Below are positions 18,027 to 28,281 of a DNA stretch of 64,000 bases, piece by piece. This DNA is from Paenibacillus sp. JNUCC32 (GTDB lineage Bacteria > Bacillota > Bacilli > Paenibacillales > Paenibacillaceae). The stretch's first letter is position 1. The number at the start of each line of letters is the position of its first letter. The stretch is taken from NCBI RefSeq assembly GCF_014863545.1, contig NZ_CP062260.1:3915001-3979000 (forward strand), given 5' to 3'. A program made the position numbers and the translations under genes. Under the pieces are notes generated by a model. It did no database searches and was not told the DNA's origin. It saw only the letters and a program-made list of their open reading frames with translations.

Positions 18027-18821
18027 TTAACCCATTCCAAAAAACTTTTTGAATTTGGTGAACATTCCTTTTTTCTGATGGATTTGCATCAGCGGAACGG
18101 TATCGCCAAGGATACGCCGGGCGATGTTTCTATAGGCGATGGCTGCCTGGGAATCCGGGTTCATCACCGTAGGCTCCCCGATGTTGGCCGCTTTAATGAC
18201 CATTTCATCATCAGGCACGATACCGATCAGATCGATATTCAGCACCTGCAGCACATCTTCGATTTCGAGCATGTCCCCGGATTTCACCATATTCGGGCGA
18301 ATCCGGTTCACCACGAGCTTCGGAGACTCGACATGCGAGCTCTCCAGCAGGCCGATAATCCGATCCGCGTCCCTTACGGCCGCATTCTCGGGCGTCGTAA
18401 CGACAATCGCTTTGTCCGCGCCGGCGATGGCATTCTTGAATCCCTGCTCGATTCCGGCCGGACAATCGATAATGACGTATTCGAATTCCTTTTTCAATTC
18501 AAGTACGATATCTTTGACCTGCTCCGGAGAAACGGCATTCTTGTCCTTGGTCTGGGCTGCAGGAAGCATATACAGCTCATCGAAGCGCTTGTCCTTGATC
18601 AGCGCCTGGTTAAGTCGGCATCGCCCTTCCGCAACGTCGCACAAATCGTATATAATCCGGTTTTCCAGGCCCATCACGACATCCAAATTGCGAAGACCGA
18701 TGTCCGTATCAACCAGACACACTTTTTTTCCGAGCAGTGCCAAAGCTGTGCCGATGTTCGCCGATGTCGTCGTTTTACCGACTCCGCCTTTACCTGAAGT
18801 TACGACGATTGCCTCTCCCAT
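18027..18821 (-). CDS. minD: Septum site-determining ATPase MinD
   Basis: This 264-residue ParA-family ATPase has a deviant Walker A GKGGVGKTTT near the N-terminus. The C-terminal amphipathic membrane-targeting helix is seen as MFTKFKKFFGMG. With MinC it blocks division at the poles. It is 3 bases after minC and clearly co-transcribed. Confidence 0.97.
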   Translation of the reverse strand: MGEAIVVTSGKGGVGKTTTSANIGTALALLGKKVCLVDTDIGLRNLDVVMGLENRIIYDLCDVAEGRCRLNQALIKDKRFDELYMLPAAQTKDKNAVSPEQVKDIVLELKKEFEYVIIDCPAGIEQGFKNAIAGADKAIVVTTPENAAVRDADRIIGLLESSHVESPKLVVNRIRPNMVKSGDMLEIEDVLQVLNIDLIGIVPDDEMVIKAANIGEPTVMNPDSQAAIAYRNIARRILGDTVPLMQIHQKKGMFTKFKKFFGMG

Positions 18822-18824
18822 GTT

Positions 18825-19487
18825 CTACACCCCTTTAAACACATTAAAATCCCGACCCAAACGTGAGATGTTGCTGATCTTGTCGATCTCCATGCTTCCG
18901 TCCTTCAAATACGCAAACTCCATGACCGTTTCCCGCGTTTCCCATTCATCCGGCGGTCTGCTGATCATCTGGGAGATACGAAGCTGGGTAGGGGCAAAAT
19001 ACGAAGCCGCTATAATCGCTTCCTCGTTGCCCTCTACACCGGCGTGCGCGGTTCCGCGCAGAGCGCCCAATATGTAAATGTCGCCGGTGCACGTAATCGT
19101 CCCGCCTGGATTCACATCGCCGAGGAACAAGAGATCGCCGTCATGATGCAGCACCTGTCCGGAACGCACCATCCCCGTCTTAAGCGCAAGCTTTTCCTCC
19201 GGAACGAGCTCGGACGCAAGCGGCGGCGATTCCACATTGCGTATCAGCAAGTTGCCCTTTTGCTTCAATATGTCAAGAATCGTCTGCTTCTCTTCTTCGG
19301 AAATTTGCCGGGAACCCAGCTTCACATCCACATGAATGATGGGTCCGGTCAGAATATTCTGATGACTATGCTCCAGCTTATAGCGGAGCTCGCCAAGCAA
19401 TTCCTCCAGCTCGCATTGATCGTCAAGCAGGAATACCAGGCCATCTTTGATGCCCTTAATCGTCACATGATTGGATTTTACAGCCAT
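18825..19487 (-). CDS. minC: Septum site-determining protein MinC
   Basis: This 220-residue FtsZ-assembly inhibitor has an N-terminal domain starting MAVKSNHVTIKGIKDG and a C-terminal beta-helix domain (SGQVLHHDGDLLFLGDVNPGG) that binds MinD. The ATG at 19487 has GGGAGGG upstream. A longer in-frame extension of nine residues is unlikely to be translated. Confidence 0.95.
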   Translation of the reverse strand: MAVKSNHVTIKGIKDGLVFLLDDQCELEELLGELRYKLEHSHQNILTGPIIHVDVKLGSRQISEEEKQTILDILKQKGNLLIRNVESPPLASELVPEEKLALKTGMVRSGQVLHHDGDLLFLGDVNPGGTITCTGDIYILGALRGTAHAGVEGNEEAIIAASYFAPTQLRISQMISRPPDEWETRETVMEFAYLKDGSMEIDKISNISRLGRDFNVFKGV

Positions 19488-19572
19488 AAGCCTGTCCCTC
19501 CCATCCCTATACATTTCGCGCTCAAACCTACAAGTTCCTGCTAGTCTAGTAAAATGTCATATTGGAGAGGGT

Positions 19573-20097
19573 TCAGGTTGCCTTCCTTCTCTGATTCTTC
19601 GTTACCAGCTCAATCTGCTTGCGTAAAGGAACGTAAATTGCCAGAGCAAAGGCAAAATGAACAAGGAGATTGGGAAGCATATGATGAAGCAGTGACCAAT
19701 TATAAGAAGTCGGGTTGAGTCGAAATACCTTATATATGCCAAAAAGCGTACTGTCAAACAACAAGCTTCCCAGAATGACAATGGTCATCATCATGGGCAG
19801 CGGCGCCCGCGGGGACTTGAAGACAAGCCCCACCAGATATGCGGATACGCCCATAGCAAACGAATAAGTGCCAATCATCTCGCCGTAATACACGATATCG
19901 TGAAGCATGCCGAATAGGAGTCCGAGCACGAGCCCCGTGTGGCGATGGTAATAAATCGATACAAAAAACAAACAAACCAACACGAAATTAGGATAAATCT
20001 GAAGCTGCAGCGAGCTTGGCGTTAACCAGAAAAACACCGTGCCCTGCAGAATAAACAGCACGAACAGCAGCAGGACCAGAATCTGTTTACGTGCCAT
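19573..20097 (-). CDS. mreD: Rod shape-determining protein MreD
   Basis: This 174-residue integral membrane protein is hydrophobic throughout (about five helices) and follows mreC by one base. Position and composition identify it as MreD, a partner of MreC in the cell-wall elongation complex. Sequence conservation in this family is low. Confidence 0.9.
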   Translation of the reverse strand: MARKQILVLLLFVLFILQGTVFFWLTPSSLQLQIYPNFVLVCLFFVSIYYHRHTGLVLGLLFGMLHDIVYYGEMIGTYSFAMGVSAYLVGLVFKSPRAPLPMMMTIVILGSLLFDSTLFGIYKVFRLNPTSYNWSLLHHMLPNLLVHFAFALAIYVPLRKQIELVTKNQRRKAT

Positions 20098-20098
20098 A

Positions 20099-20974
20099 CT
20101 ATTCCGGCTCCTCAGGCGTAAAGACGATGATCAGATACTTCCAATCATCAAACTTGGCCGCCGGTTCGATCGTAGCCGTTCTGCTTTGACCGTATTGGCT
20201 GGTCTGAACGCTGAGGACCTTACCGATGATCATACCTTGAGGAATAACGCCTCCGGCACCGGATGAAATGATTTTATCGCCTTTCTTGATTGGATCATCT
20301 TCCGAAATCCGCGTCATGAGCAGCGTGTTGGTCTTCTCATCATAGCTCTCGACCACGCCGAACGTTTTATCCTCTTTGCCGATGGCCGTGACCGAAATCG
20401 GCTGCGGATTCGGATCCTGGGCGTCCATCGTTGTCAGCAGTTTCACGGTGGAGGTGAAATTGCTCACGCTGCTAATGATGCCTACCATGCCGTCGACAGT
20501 CGTGACCGACATATTAGGACGAACCCCATCGCGCTCGCCCAGATCGACGACCAGTGTCCGGTTATTCGGATCCGAGTTGACGCTAAGCACCTGCGCCGTA
20601 CGGTAGTTGTATTTGTAACGTTCCTTCTGGTTCTTCGTAAATCCAAGAATATCTTGAAGTTCTTCGTAATTGGCTTTCATCGTATTGTAGGAAGCGCTCT
20701 CCCGAGAATATTGGGCTACCGCTCTTCGCAGTTCCTCATTCTCTTCATAGATTCCCTTCATGTTCCGTACATCTTCAAAGAAACCCGCTATATAAGCAGC
20801 GGGCTTATAAAACACACTTTGCACAAAACCGACCGTATCTTTGACGAATTTTTCAGGCCAAGATAAAGAAGCTCTCGGGCCGAGCGTAAACCCCATAATA
20901 GCGATAAACGCTACCAGCCCGATGAGCATAATGAACAAACGCTTATTGCCTAGCAGCTTAAACAGTTGCAACAC
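20099..20974 (-). CDS. mreC: Rod shape-determining protein MreC
   Basis: This 291-residue protein has one N-terminal membrane helix (LFIMLIGLVAFIAIMGF), a coiled coil (about 65-110) and a beta-rich extracellular domain (GDKIISSGAGGVIPQGMIIG). It links MreB and wall synthases. It begins with GTG or the next TTG (positions 20974 or 20971), as no ATG with a good site is present. Confidence 0.95.
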   Translation of the reverse strand: MLQLFKLLGNKRLFIMLIGLVAFIAIMGFTLGPRASLSWPEKFVKDTVGFVQSVFYKPAAYIAGFFEDVRNMKGIYEENEELRRAVAQYSRESASYNTMKANYEELQDILGFTKNQKERYKYNYRTAQVLSVNSDPNNRTLVVDLGERDGVRPNMSVTTVDGMVGIISSVSNFTSTVKLLTTMDAQDPNPQPISVTAIGKEDKTFGVVESYDEKTNTLLMTRISEDDPIKKGDKIISSGAGGVIPQGMIIGKVLSVQTSQYGQSRTATIEPAAKFDDWKYLIIVFTPEEPE

Positions 20975-21031
20975 CCTCTAACTTACTGTTTTCTCTCCCA
21001 ACATTAGGGGTTTACACTTTTATTTTGGTTT

Positions 21032-22096
<1,065 letters not shown>

Positions 22097-22104
22097 CTAT
22101 TATA

Positions 22105-22794
22105 TTACATCAAGCCCCGTTCCTTCAAACTTACAAACGATCCGTCCCCGATGATCAGATGATCCAGCACGTCGATCCCGACAATCTGTCCTGCCTCCAC
22201 TAAGCGTGCAGTCAGCGAAATGTCCTCCGGGCTGGGCGTCGGATCTCCGCTCGGATGGTTATGCGCGCACACCAGGGATGCACTGCTGCATTTGATGGCC
22301 GCTCTGAACACCTCGCGGGGATGAACGATGGAGGCGTTAAGGCTCCCCATCGATAGCGTTTCCTGGGCAATGACATGATTTTTCGTATTTAAAAATACAC
22401 AGACAAAATGCTCTTTCTGTAAATACCGCATCTGTTCACTGAGCAGTTCTGCCGCGTCATGCGGACTGCGGATAATAACCGGCTCTACATGTCTCGATGC
22501 GGCCAAGCGCCGTCCAAGCTCGATGCCAGCCTTCAGCTGAACAGCCTTGGCGGTTCCAATTCCTTTGATTTGCGTAATTTCCTCGATGCTAAGATCAACG
22601 AGCTGCCGGATGCCGCCTGCTTCCCCCAGCAGCCGCTGGGCTATATGTACGGCAGATTCCTGGCGGGTACCGGTCCGAAGCAGTATCGCCAGCAATTCTG
22701 CATGGCTTAAAGCGCTCGCCCCATATTGCATCATGCGCTCTCTTGGTCGTTCATCATGGGGGATGTCGCGCAGCAATAGCGTTGGCGACTCCAT
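22105..22794 (-). CDS. radC: RadC-family JAB1/MPN metalloprotein
   Basis: This 229-residue protein has an N-terminal helix-hairpin-helix region (IKGIGTAKAVQLKAG) and a C-terminal MPN+ domain with the JAMM motif HNHPSGDPTPSPED. It was historically linked to repair, but its exact role is unresolved. It lies between maf and mreB as in Bacillus. Confidence 0.93.
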   Translation of the reverse strand: MESPTLLLRDIPHDERPRERMMQYGASALSHAELLAILLRTGTRQESAVHIAQRLLGEAGGIRQLVDLSIEEITQIKGIGTAKAVQLKAGIELGRRLAASRHVEPVIIRSPHDAAELLSEQMRYLQKEHFVCVFLNTKNHVIAQETLSMGSLNASIVHPREVFRAAIKCSSASLVCAHNHPSGDPTPSPEDISLTARLVEAGQIVGIDVLDHLIIGDGSFVSLKERGLM

Positions 22795-22878
22795 ATATTC
22801 CCCTCTTTTCTAAGATTTAAATCAGCAGGTCACCGAAGCTTCCATGATTCCGTTGGCTTCGGATGCCGTGTTCTATAT

Positions 22879-23490
22879 CTATGAATCGGTGAGTACATCC
22901 ATCCCCATTTCAGACAGCATGTCCGAGAGCAGAGAAAGCGGCAGGCCGACAACGTTAAAGTAGTCGCCTTCGATTCCTTCCACGATGGTTGCACCCAGGC
23001 CTTGAATCGCATACGAGCCTGCTTTGTCGGCAGGTTCCCCGCTCTTTACGTAAGCCGCGATCGCATCATCACTTAACGATTTCATCTTTACGGTCGTCAC
23101 GCGGTGAGATACCTTGGCCCGACCGGAACGCCGGTCGATGCAAGCCACTCCCGTGTAAACGAAGTGTGCCCGTCCTTGAAGCATGGACAACATCCTTGCA
23201 GCATCAGTTTGATCCTCCGGCTTCCCGAGGACATGGTCATCTACGACCACAATCGTGTCGCTTCCCACAATGATACCATCTCCGGGATCATCCGTCAGCT
23301 TTCGGAGAACCGCTTCCGCTTTGCGCAGCGCCAGTGACTCCACAATTCGCTCTGGCGACCACCCTTGCGGCGTGTCCTCGTCAGCTTCACTTGGCATAAT
23401 CTCGAATGGGATACGAAGGGAGGCAATCAATTCCTGACGCCGAGGAGAGGTGGAAGCCAATATAATGCGGCGGTTTCTCTTCTCATTCAA
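22879..23490 (-). CDS. maf: Maf-like nucleotide pyrophosphatase
   Basis: This 203-residue protein has the Maf signature LASTSPRRQELI at the N-terminus and the catalytic-site segment GSDTIVVVDD. Maf enzymes hydrolyse dTTP/UTP or modified nucleotides and act as septum inhibitors in Bacillus. It starts with TTG at 23490, with AAGGAG 10 nt before it. In-order neighbour of radC. Confidence 0.93.
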   Translation of the reverse strand: MNEKRNRRIILASTSPRRQELIASLRIPFEIMPSEADEDTPQGWSPERIVESLALRKAEAVLRKLTDDPGDGIIVGSDTIVVVDDHVLGKPEDQTDAARMLSMLQGRAHFVYTGVACIDRRSGRAKVSHRVTTVKMKSLSDDAIAAYVKSGEPADKAGSYAIQGLGATIVEGIEGDYFNVVGLPLSLLSDMLSEMGMDVLTDS

Positions 23491-23515
23491 GGGGGATAAT
23501 CTCCTTTGTCATGTC

Positions 23516-23758
23516 TTAGAGCCTGCGGTATAACCAGACGGCAGCAATAATGCCGAGCAGACTGAGCAGGCAAAAGTTAAGTTCAAGGTTAATGTCATAA
23601 CGAATAATGTCAAAATCAGCTGAAGGCGACCACTTGATCGGTGTAGTAGACGTCAGAAACGACAGAGCCTTGACCGGTTGAAGCGCCTTGGCAAGCCATG
23701 TTCCCGTCAGCCACCCCAGCAGCAAAAACAAGATGAGCATTCCTTTATTTTTCTTCAT
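23516..23758 (-). CDS. Small membrane protein (DUF4321-like)
   Basis: This 80-residue protein has two hydrophobic segments (GMLILFLLLGWLTGTWLAKAL and FCLLSLLGIIAAVWLYRRL) separated by a short polar loop. Size, topology and position next to maf match the uncharacterised DUF4321 family. The ATG at 23758 has GAAGAGG upstream. An alternative longer start at 23839 reads an unlikely cysteine-rich extension. Confidence 0.75.
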   Translation of the reverse strand: MKKNKGMLILFLLLGWLTGTWLAKALQPVKALSFLTSTTPIKWSPSADFDIIRYDINLELNFCLLSLLGIIAAVWLYRRL

Positions 23759-23825
23759 GCATCCTCTTCCCTCGCCATTTTTTGACACCCTAATTATTAT
23801 ACGGTGAATCGATAAGCAATACAAA

Positions 23826-23871
23826 CAGAAATCCGGCATGGGGAACTATTTCCAGTTCCAAGCCGGATTTT
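23826..23871 (-). terminator. Hairpin terminator after the spoIIB-like gene
   Basis: A nested inverted repeat (AAATCCGGC/GCCGGATTT with inner GGAAC/GTTCC) lies just after the stop at 23886. The trailing T run is interrupted, so termination strength is uncertain. Confidence 0.65.
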
Positions 23872-23885
23872 ACGTAAATTTGAAT

Positions 23886-25280
23886 TTATAGGCCATCCAG
23901 GAGTTTCTTTTGGCCCATGACATAGTTCATCATGCCTGTTTGAATCTCCCACAAATGCCCCTTGGATTGATTTTTGTTGTATTCGGAGAGCGCCGTGATC
24001 GAACTGTTCATCGACTGCTCCATGGCCGGCAGCGCGGCCCCGGTCTCCGGACCCAAGCCTGCGGCCAGCTGCTTGACCGATTGGATCCATTGCTGATGCA
24101 GATTCGTGATGGTATTCATATGCTCCGACGTCGCTGCGCCGGGCTCCTGCATGCCCAGCAAGGATGCCGATAGTTGGCTAAGCTCCGATACCAGCTCCCC
24201 GCTTATCGTAAAATAGTCCGTCAGCGTCTGCTCCTCGCCAGCAAATGCCGCTGACTCTATGCCCGGCAGCGCGATCTCTCTAACGTATAATTCAACCCCT
24301 TCGGCCTTAAGCTGATTGCTGAGCAGCTTCGCTTGCTCGCGGTCGGGCGAGATGCCCGCATACACGCGGTTCTCCTCGTCCAGATCGCCGCCGGCGGCAA
24401 TACCGGATTGCTGCAGTTCCCCGATCGCCTGCGCTGCCCGCTCGGGCGTGCTGAACACGCCGTATTGAAGCAGATAAAAGTTTTGCTCCGGTATATGAAC
24501 AGCCGATTCGGTCATATCAGGCGTCGGTGATGCCCCCGCTCCCCCGGATGGATCGGTCGGCGCTAAGTTCCCTGGATCACTGCTCTCGAGCTGCCCCGTT
24601 GCCGGGTTCTCGCCGGCGTCGCCGCCGTTAAACATGGACAGCACCATGTACCCGAACAGCAGGCCCGTGATGACGGCGGCGGTCACGGACACCGCCATCT
24701 TCCAGAAGGAGGTGGGTTTGCGTGAGCGATAATAACCGTAATCTCCGGCAGATGTCTCATATAGATCCGACTCGGGCCCGAGATTCCAATGGGGGTCGTT
24801 CGCTTCGGGGGTCATTCTCCCGGAAAATGCATCATCATGGAGGTCGTAGAGCTCCTCGTGCACGTGATGGTATGTATCCGATTCTACAGGGGCATCAGGG
24901 GCATCGTCGTACGGCCAGCCGTTATCATGGTCCAGGCGCCGTCTTTCCTCAGCCAGCCGTCCCCTGGACCGATGATTGCGCGATGGTCTCCAGCCACGAT
25001 CGTCCACGTCCCGGGTATCCCGCTCCTCCCGGAGCGGCGGAACGACGCGCAGATGATCCTGCTGAACGCTCCTCTGAGGTTCGTACGAAGTGTCCGTATC
25101 GGTAAACCGATTTGCTGTCGCTGTGTCATATTCGTCGAAGACGGAATGGCGGTCGTAGACCCGGGGGTTTTGGCCCGCCGGAACGTTTTGGTTCGCGTCG
25201 TGTTCCTCTCGCGCATGGTCTTTGTTCCTGCCCTTCGGCGGATCGTGATCGAAACGTATCGTCATCCGTGCTTTATTCAT
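23886..25280 (-). CDS. SPOR-domain protein, SpoIIB-like
   Basis: This 464-residue protein has a long charged, Asp/Arg/His-rich cytoplasmic part (1-190), one membrane helix (about 192-216) and an extracellular SPOR domain (about 264-343, FYLLQYGVFSTPERAAQAI). A helical tail follows. SPOR domains bind denuded septal glycan. Position between folC/murC and maf equals that of Bacillus spoIIB, which supports septal peptidoglycan remodelling during engulfment. ATG at 25280 lies 7 nt after GAGGTG, and an ATG two codons upstream is too close to it. The assignment to SpoIIB is by architecture and context. Confidence 0.8.
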   Translation of the reverse strand: MNKARMTIRFDHDPPKGRNKDHAREEHDANQNVPAGQNPRVYDRHSVFDEYDTATANRFTDTDTSYEPQRSVQQDHLRVVPPLREERDTRDVDDRGWRPSRNHRSRGRLAEERRRLDHDNGWPYDDAPDAPVESDTYHHVHEELYDLHDDAFSGRMTPEANDPHWNLGPESDLYETSAGDYGYYRSRKPTSFWKMAVSVTAAVITGLLFGYMVLSMFNGGDAGENPATGQLESSDPGNLAPTDPSGGAGASPTPDMTESAVHIPEQNFYLLQYGVFSTPERAAQAIGELQQSGIAAGGDLDEENRVYAGISPDREQAKLLSNQLKAEGVELYVREIALPGIESAAFAGEEQTLTDYFTISGELVSELSQLSASLLGMQEPGAATSEHMNTITNLHQQWIQSVKQLAAGLGPETGAALPAMEQSMNSSITALSEYNKNQSKGHLWEIQTGMMNYVMGQKKLLDGL

Positions 25281-25349
25281 ATCCATACACCTCACTTGTC
25301 CTTCTACACCTAGCTATATGATCAAGCTTGGCAACTTATGAGTATGCGA

Positions 25350-25391
25350 AAAACAAAAGGGCTGACCAAGAAATGATCTTGATCAGCCCTT
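25350..25391 (-). terminator. Terminator after murC
   Basis: Minus-strand stem AAGGGCTGATCAAGA/TCTTGGTCAGCCCTT, followed by TTGTTTTT. Strong hairpin about 95 bases after the murC stop. Confidence 0.85.
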
Positions 25392-25485
25392 CGTATCGTT
25401 ATCGATGCTGGCTTTGTCCCCTCATAAGAGGCAAAGCCAATGCAGTCCCCTGCTGCAGCGAAGCAGCAAAGGAAGCAGGCAACCT

Positions 25486-26862
25486 TTATTTCTTGCCCTT
25501 AATGAACTCCGCTAAAGCCGCGCCGACCTTCCAGATGTCGCCCGCTCCCATCGTGAGAACCAGGTCGCCTTCTTTTACGCGACCTTTGAGATCGTTCAGG
25601 ACATCTTCCTTCGTAGGCAAATAGCGGGCACCGGCATTGCTGTTCTGAACGATCAGCTCCACCAGCTTACCCGAGCTGATGCCCTCGATCTGCTTCTCGC
25701 CGGCAGGAGAGTAAATATCGGTGATGATCACCTCATCCGCTTCCCCGAACGCGCGGCTAAACGCATCCAGCAGGAAGAAGGTTCTCGAATACCGCTGCGG
25801 CTGGAATACGGCAATGATCCGTTTGCCCGTAGCTTTAGCGGCACTGATCGTCGCCTCGATCTCGGTCGGATGATGCGCATAGTCGTCAATCACCAGAATG
25901 CCTTCAGCTTCGCCAAGCACCTGGAAGCGGCGCTTAGCCCCGTTGAATTTGACGATGGCCTCTACAATCGCCTCGAACGAGATGCCGCTCTTCAAGCAGC
26001 ATATCACCGTGGCCATGGCGTTGTAGACATTATGTTTGCCCGGCACGGACAGCTCGACGGTGCCCAGCTCCATGCCGTTATGAAGCATCGTGAAGCTGAC
26101 GTGACGGTCGCCCAGCACCAGATTGGTTGCCGTATACTCCGCATCCGCATGAATGCCGTATGTGGTCACGTTGCATTTCAGGTCAGGCAAAATCGCCTGA
26201 ATGTTGTTATCGTCGGCGCAAACCACGGCTGTACCGTCAGCCTTGATCTGGCTGAGGAATTGCACGTAGGCGGCTTTGAGACGATTGAAATCCCCTTCGT
26301 AATTCTCCAGGTGATCGGCTTCGATATTCAGAACGACGCCGAGCCATGGATGGTATTGCAGGAATGAACCGTCGCTCTCGTCGGCTTCGGCTACCACATG
26401 CTCGCCTTCGCCCGCTTTGGCATTCGTGCCCACGTTCATAATTTCCCCGCCGATGATAAATGTCGGATCGACTCCGCATTCTTCCATCACGAGCGCAATC
26501 ATGGATGAAGTGGTTGTCTTGCCATGCGCTCCCGCTACGGCCACGCCTTTGCGTTCGTTCAAAAGACGCGCCAGCATCTGCGCACGGTGAAGGACAGGAA
26601 TGTTCAGCTTCTCTGCCTCGACCCGCTCCACGTTGTCTTTGGACAATGCCGTGGAGTACACCACAAGGTCCGCGCCTTGGACTTGCTCGGCGGTATGTCC
26701 AATGTATATTTTGGCGCCCTTGGCCGCCAGCTTTTCTGTCAATTCTTGCGATGCCACGTCAGAACCCGTGACTTTATAACCCATCTCCAGCATTACTCGC
26801 GCTATGGCGCTCATCCCGTAGCCGCCAATTCCTATAAAATGAACATGTTCTGATGTATTCAA
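25486..26862 (-). CDS. murC: UDP-N-acetylmuramate--L-alanine ligase
   Basis: This 458-residue Mur ligase adds L-alanine to UDP-MurNAc. Visible are the N-terminal [15 protein letters not shown]ossmann motif and the ATP loop [11 protein letters not shown]. It starts with TTG at 26862, six bases after the folC stop. In Bacillus subtilis murC lies elsewhere, so its place between folC and the spoIIB-like gene is a local rearrangement. Confidence 0.97.
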   Translation of the reverse strand: MNTSEHVHFIGIGGYGMSAIARVMLEMGYKVTGSDVASQELTEKLAAKGAKIYIGHTAEQVQGADLVVYSTALSKDNVERVEAEKLNIPVLHRAQMLARLLNERKGVAVAGAHGKTTTSSMIALVMEECGVDPTFIIGGEIMNVGTNAKAGEGEHVVAEADESDGSFLQYHPWLGVVLNIEADHLENYEGDFNRLKAAYVQFLSQIKADGTAVVCADDNNIQAILPDLKCNVTTYGIHADAEYTATNLVLGDRHVSFTMLHNGMELGTVELSVPGKHNVYNAMATVICCLKSGISFEAIVEAIVKFNGAKRRFQVLGEAEGILVIDDYAHHPTEIEATISAAKATGKRIIAVFQPQRYSRTFFLLDAFSRAFGEADEVIITDIYSPAGEKQIEGISSGKLVELIVQNSNAGARYLPTKEDVLNDLKGRVKEGDLVLTMGAGDIWKVGAALAEFIKGKK

Positions 26863-26868
26863 CAGATA

Positions 26869-28281
26869 TCACCAACCTTTTTCAGAATCGGAAAGGCCCA
26901 GGAGGTTGGAACGCACGTCGGCAATCAGGTACAACGTGCCCGACACCACCCCAAGATCCTCCGCTTCCGTCCGTGACTTCAACTCTTCAAGTGCGTTTTT
27001 CCAATTTGGTTCTATGATGATTTGCAGTGTATGTTTGGCGTATTTCTCCCTTACCTGCTCTACGATGTCACCAAGCGCCTTGGCGTCCAGTTTCTTCCGG
27101 AAATCCGGTTCAGTCAGGATAAGCGTATCCACTATTGGCAGTATATGCTGCAAATACGATTCATGATGCTTATTTGCCAGCATTCCCATCATTAAGTTCA
27201 GTTTCCGATACTTATAGATCTGCGGCAAGCTTTTGGCCAAGGATTCAGCCCCTTCGGGGTTGTGCGCGCCATCGAGAACAATCCGCGGGGAGGACTGCAC
27301 TTGCTCCAGTCTTCCCGCCCAGAACGTATCCTTAAACCCGGCACGCAATTCTTCTTCATCCACGATAAAGGCCATGTACTGGCGAAGCACCTCCAGCGTC
27401 ATCATGGCAACCGCGGCATTGGCGCATTGATGCTCGCCCTGCATCGAAATATCCAAATCCATATCCCGGAACGGTCCCTTAAAACGGAAAGTCTGGCTTT
27501 CTTCGTTCCCGCGCAGCCGTTCATAAGAGAATTGCTCGTCTACGAGGTACAGACTTGTACGGTTTTTGGCGGCCGTTTCTTTCAGAATTTCAACAGCCTC
27601 AGGCTGAGTGACCGTGCTCACCACGGGCACTCCGGGCTTGATGATGCCGGCCTTCTCCATGGCGATCTCCTGAATGGTATCGCCCAGAACGTCGGTATGG
27701 TCCATGCCGATGTTCGTGATCACCGAAATGATGGGATGAACGATATTGGTCACGTCAAGACGACCGCCAAGTCCGGTCTCCCATACCACCACGTCCGGAT
27801 AAGACACCTCGCCGTAATACAGGATCGCAAGAGCCGTGGACACCTCAAACATCGTGGGCGATCCAAGCCCGGAGCCCGCAATTTCGGCAACAAGCGGCTC
27901 TAAGCGATTCGCGAGTTCCAGCAGCGTCTCTTCCGGTATGTCTTCGCCGTTATACTGAAACCGATTGGTAAACTTCGTAATATAGGGGGACGTATAGGTG
28001 CCTACCGTGAATCCCCCTTGAAGCAGAACCTTTGTTAAAAAAGCGCATGTGGAGCCTTTTCCGTTCGTTCCGGCCACGTGGATAAATTTTAATCGACGCT
28101 CCGGATGGCCGAGCAGCTCCATCAATCGCTGAATTCTATCCATGCCAGGGCGGATCCCAAACGGAATCAGCCCATTGATCCAAGCTACCGCTTCCTCATA
28201 GGTATGGAACGGAGCTGCCGCTGCAGCTGCCGATTGATCAACCATCGTTCTCACCTTCTGGTCCAGATTCATCTTGCCCAT
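26869..28281 (-). CDS. folC: Dihydrofolate synthase/folylpolyglutamate synthase
   Basis: This 470-residue enzyme joins glutamate to dihydropteroate and extends folate polyglutamates. The ATP loop is AGTNGKGSTCAF, and the omega-loop residues lie in SPYITKFTNR. The ATG overlaps the valS stop codon by one base (TAATG), so it is translationally coupled to valS. Order valS-folC is as in Bacillus. Confidence 0.95.
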   Translation of the reverse strand: MGKMNLDQKVRTMVDQSAAAAAAPFHTYEEAVAWINGLIPFGIRPGMDRIQRLMELLGHPERRLKFIHVAGTNGKGSTCAFLTKVLLQGGFTVGTYTSPYITKFTNRFQYNGEDIPEETLLELANRLEPLVAEIAGSGLGSPTMFEVSTALAILYYGEVSYPDVVVWETGLGGRLDVTNIVHPIISVITNIGMDHTDVLGDTIQEIAMEKAGIIKPGVPVVSTVTQPEAVEILKETAAKNRTSLYLVDEQFSYERLRGNEESQTFRFKGPFRDMDLDISMQGEHQCANAAVAMMTLEVLRQYMAFIVDEEELRAGFKDTFWAGRLEQVQSSPRIVLDGAHNPEGAESLAKSLPQIYKYRKLNLMMGMLANKHHESYLQHILPIVDTLILTEPDFRKKLDAKALGDIVEQVREKYAKHTLQIIIEPNWKNALEELKSRTEAEDLGVVSGTLYLIADVRSNLLGLSDSEKGW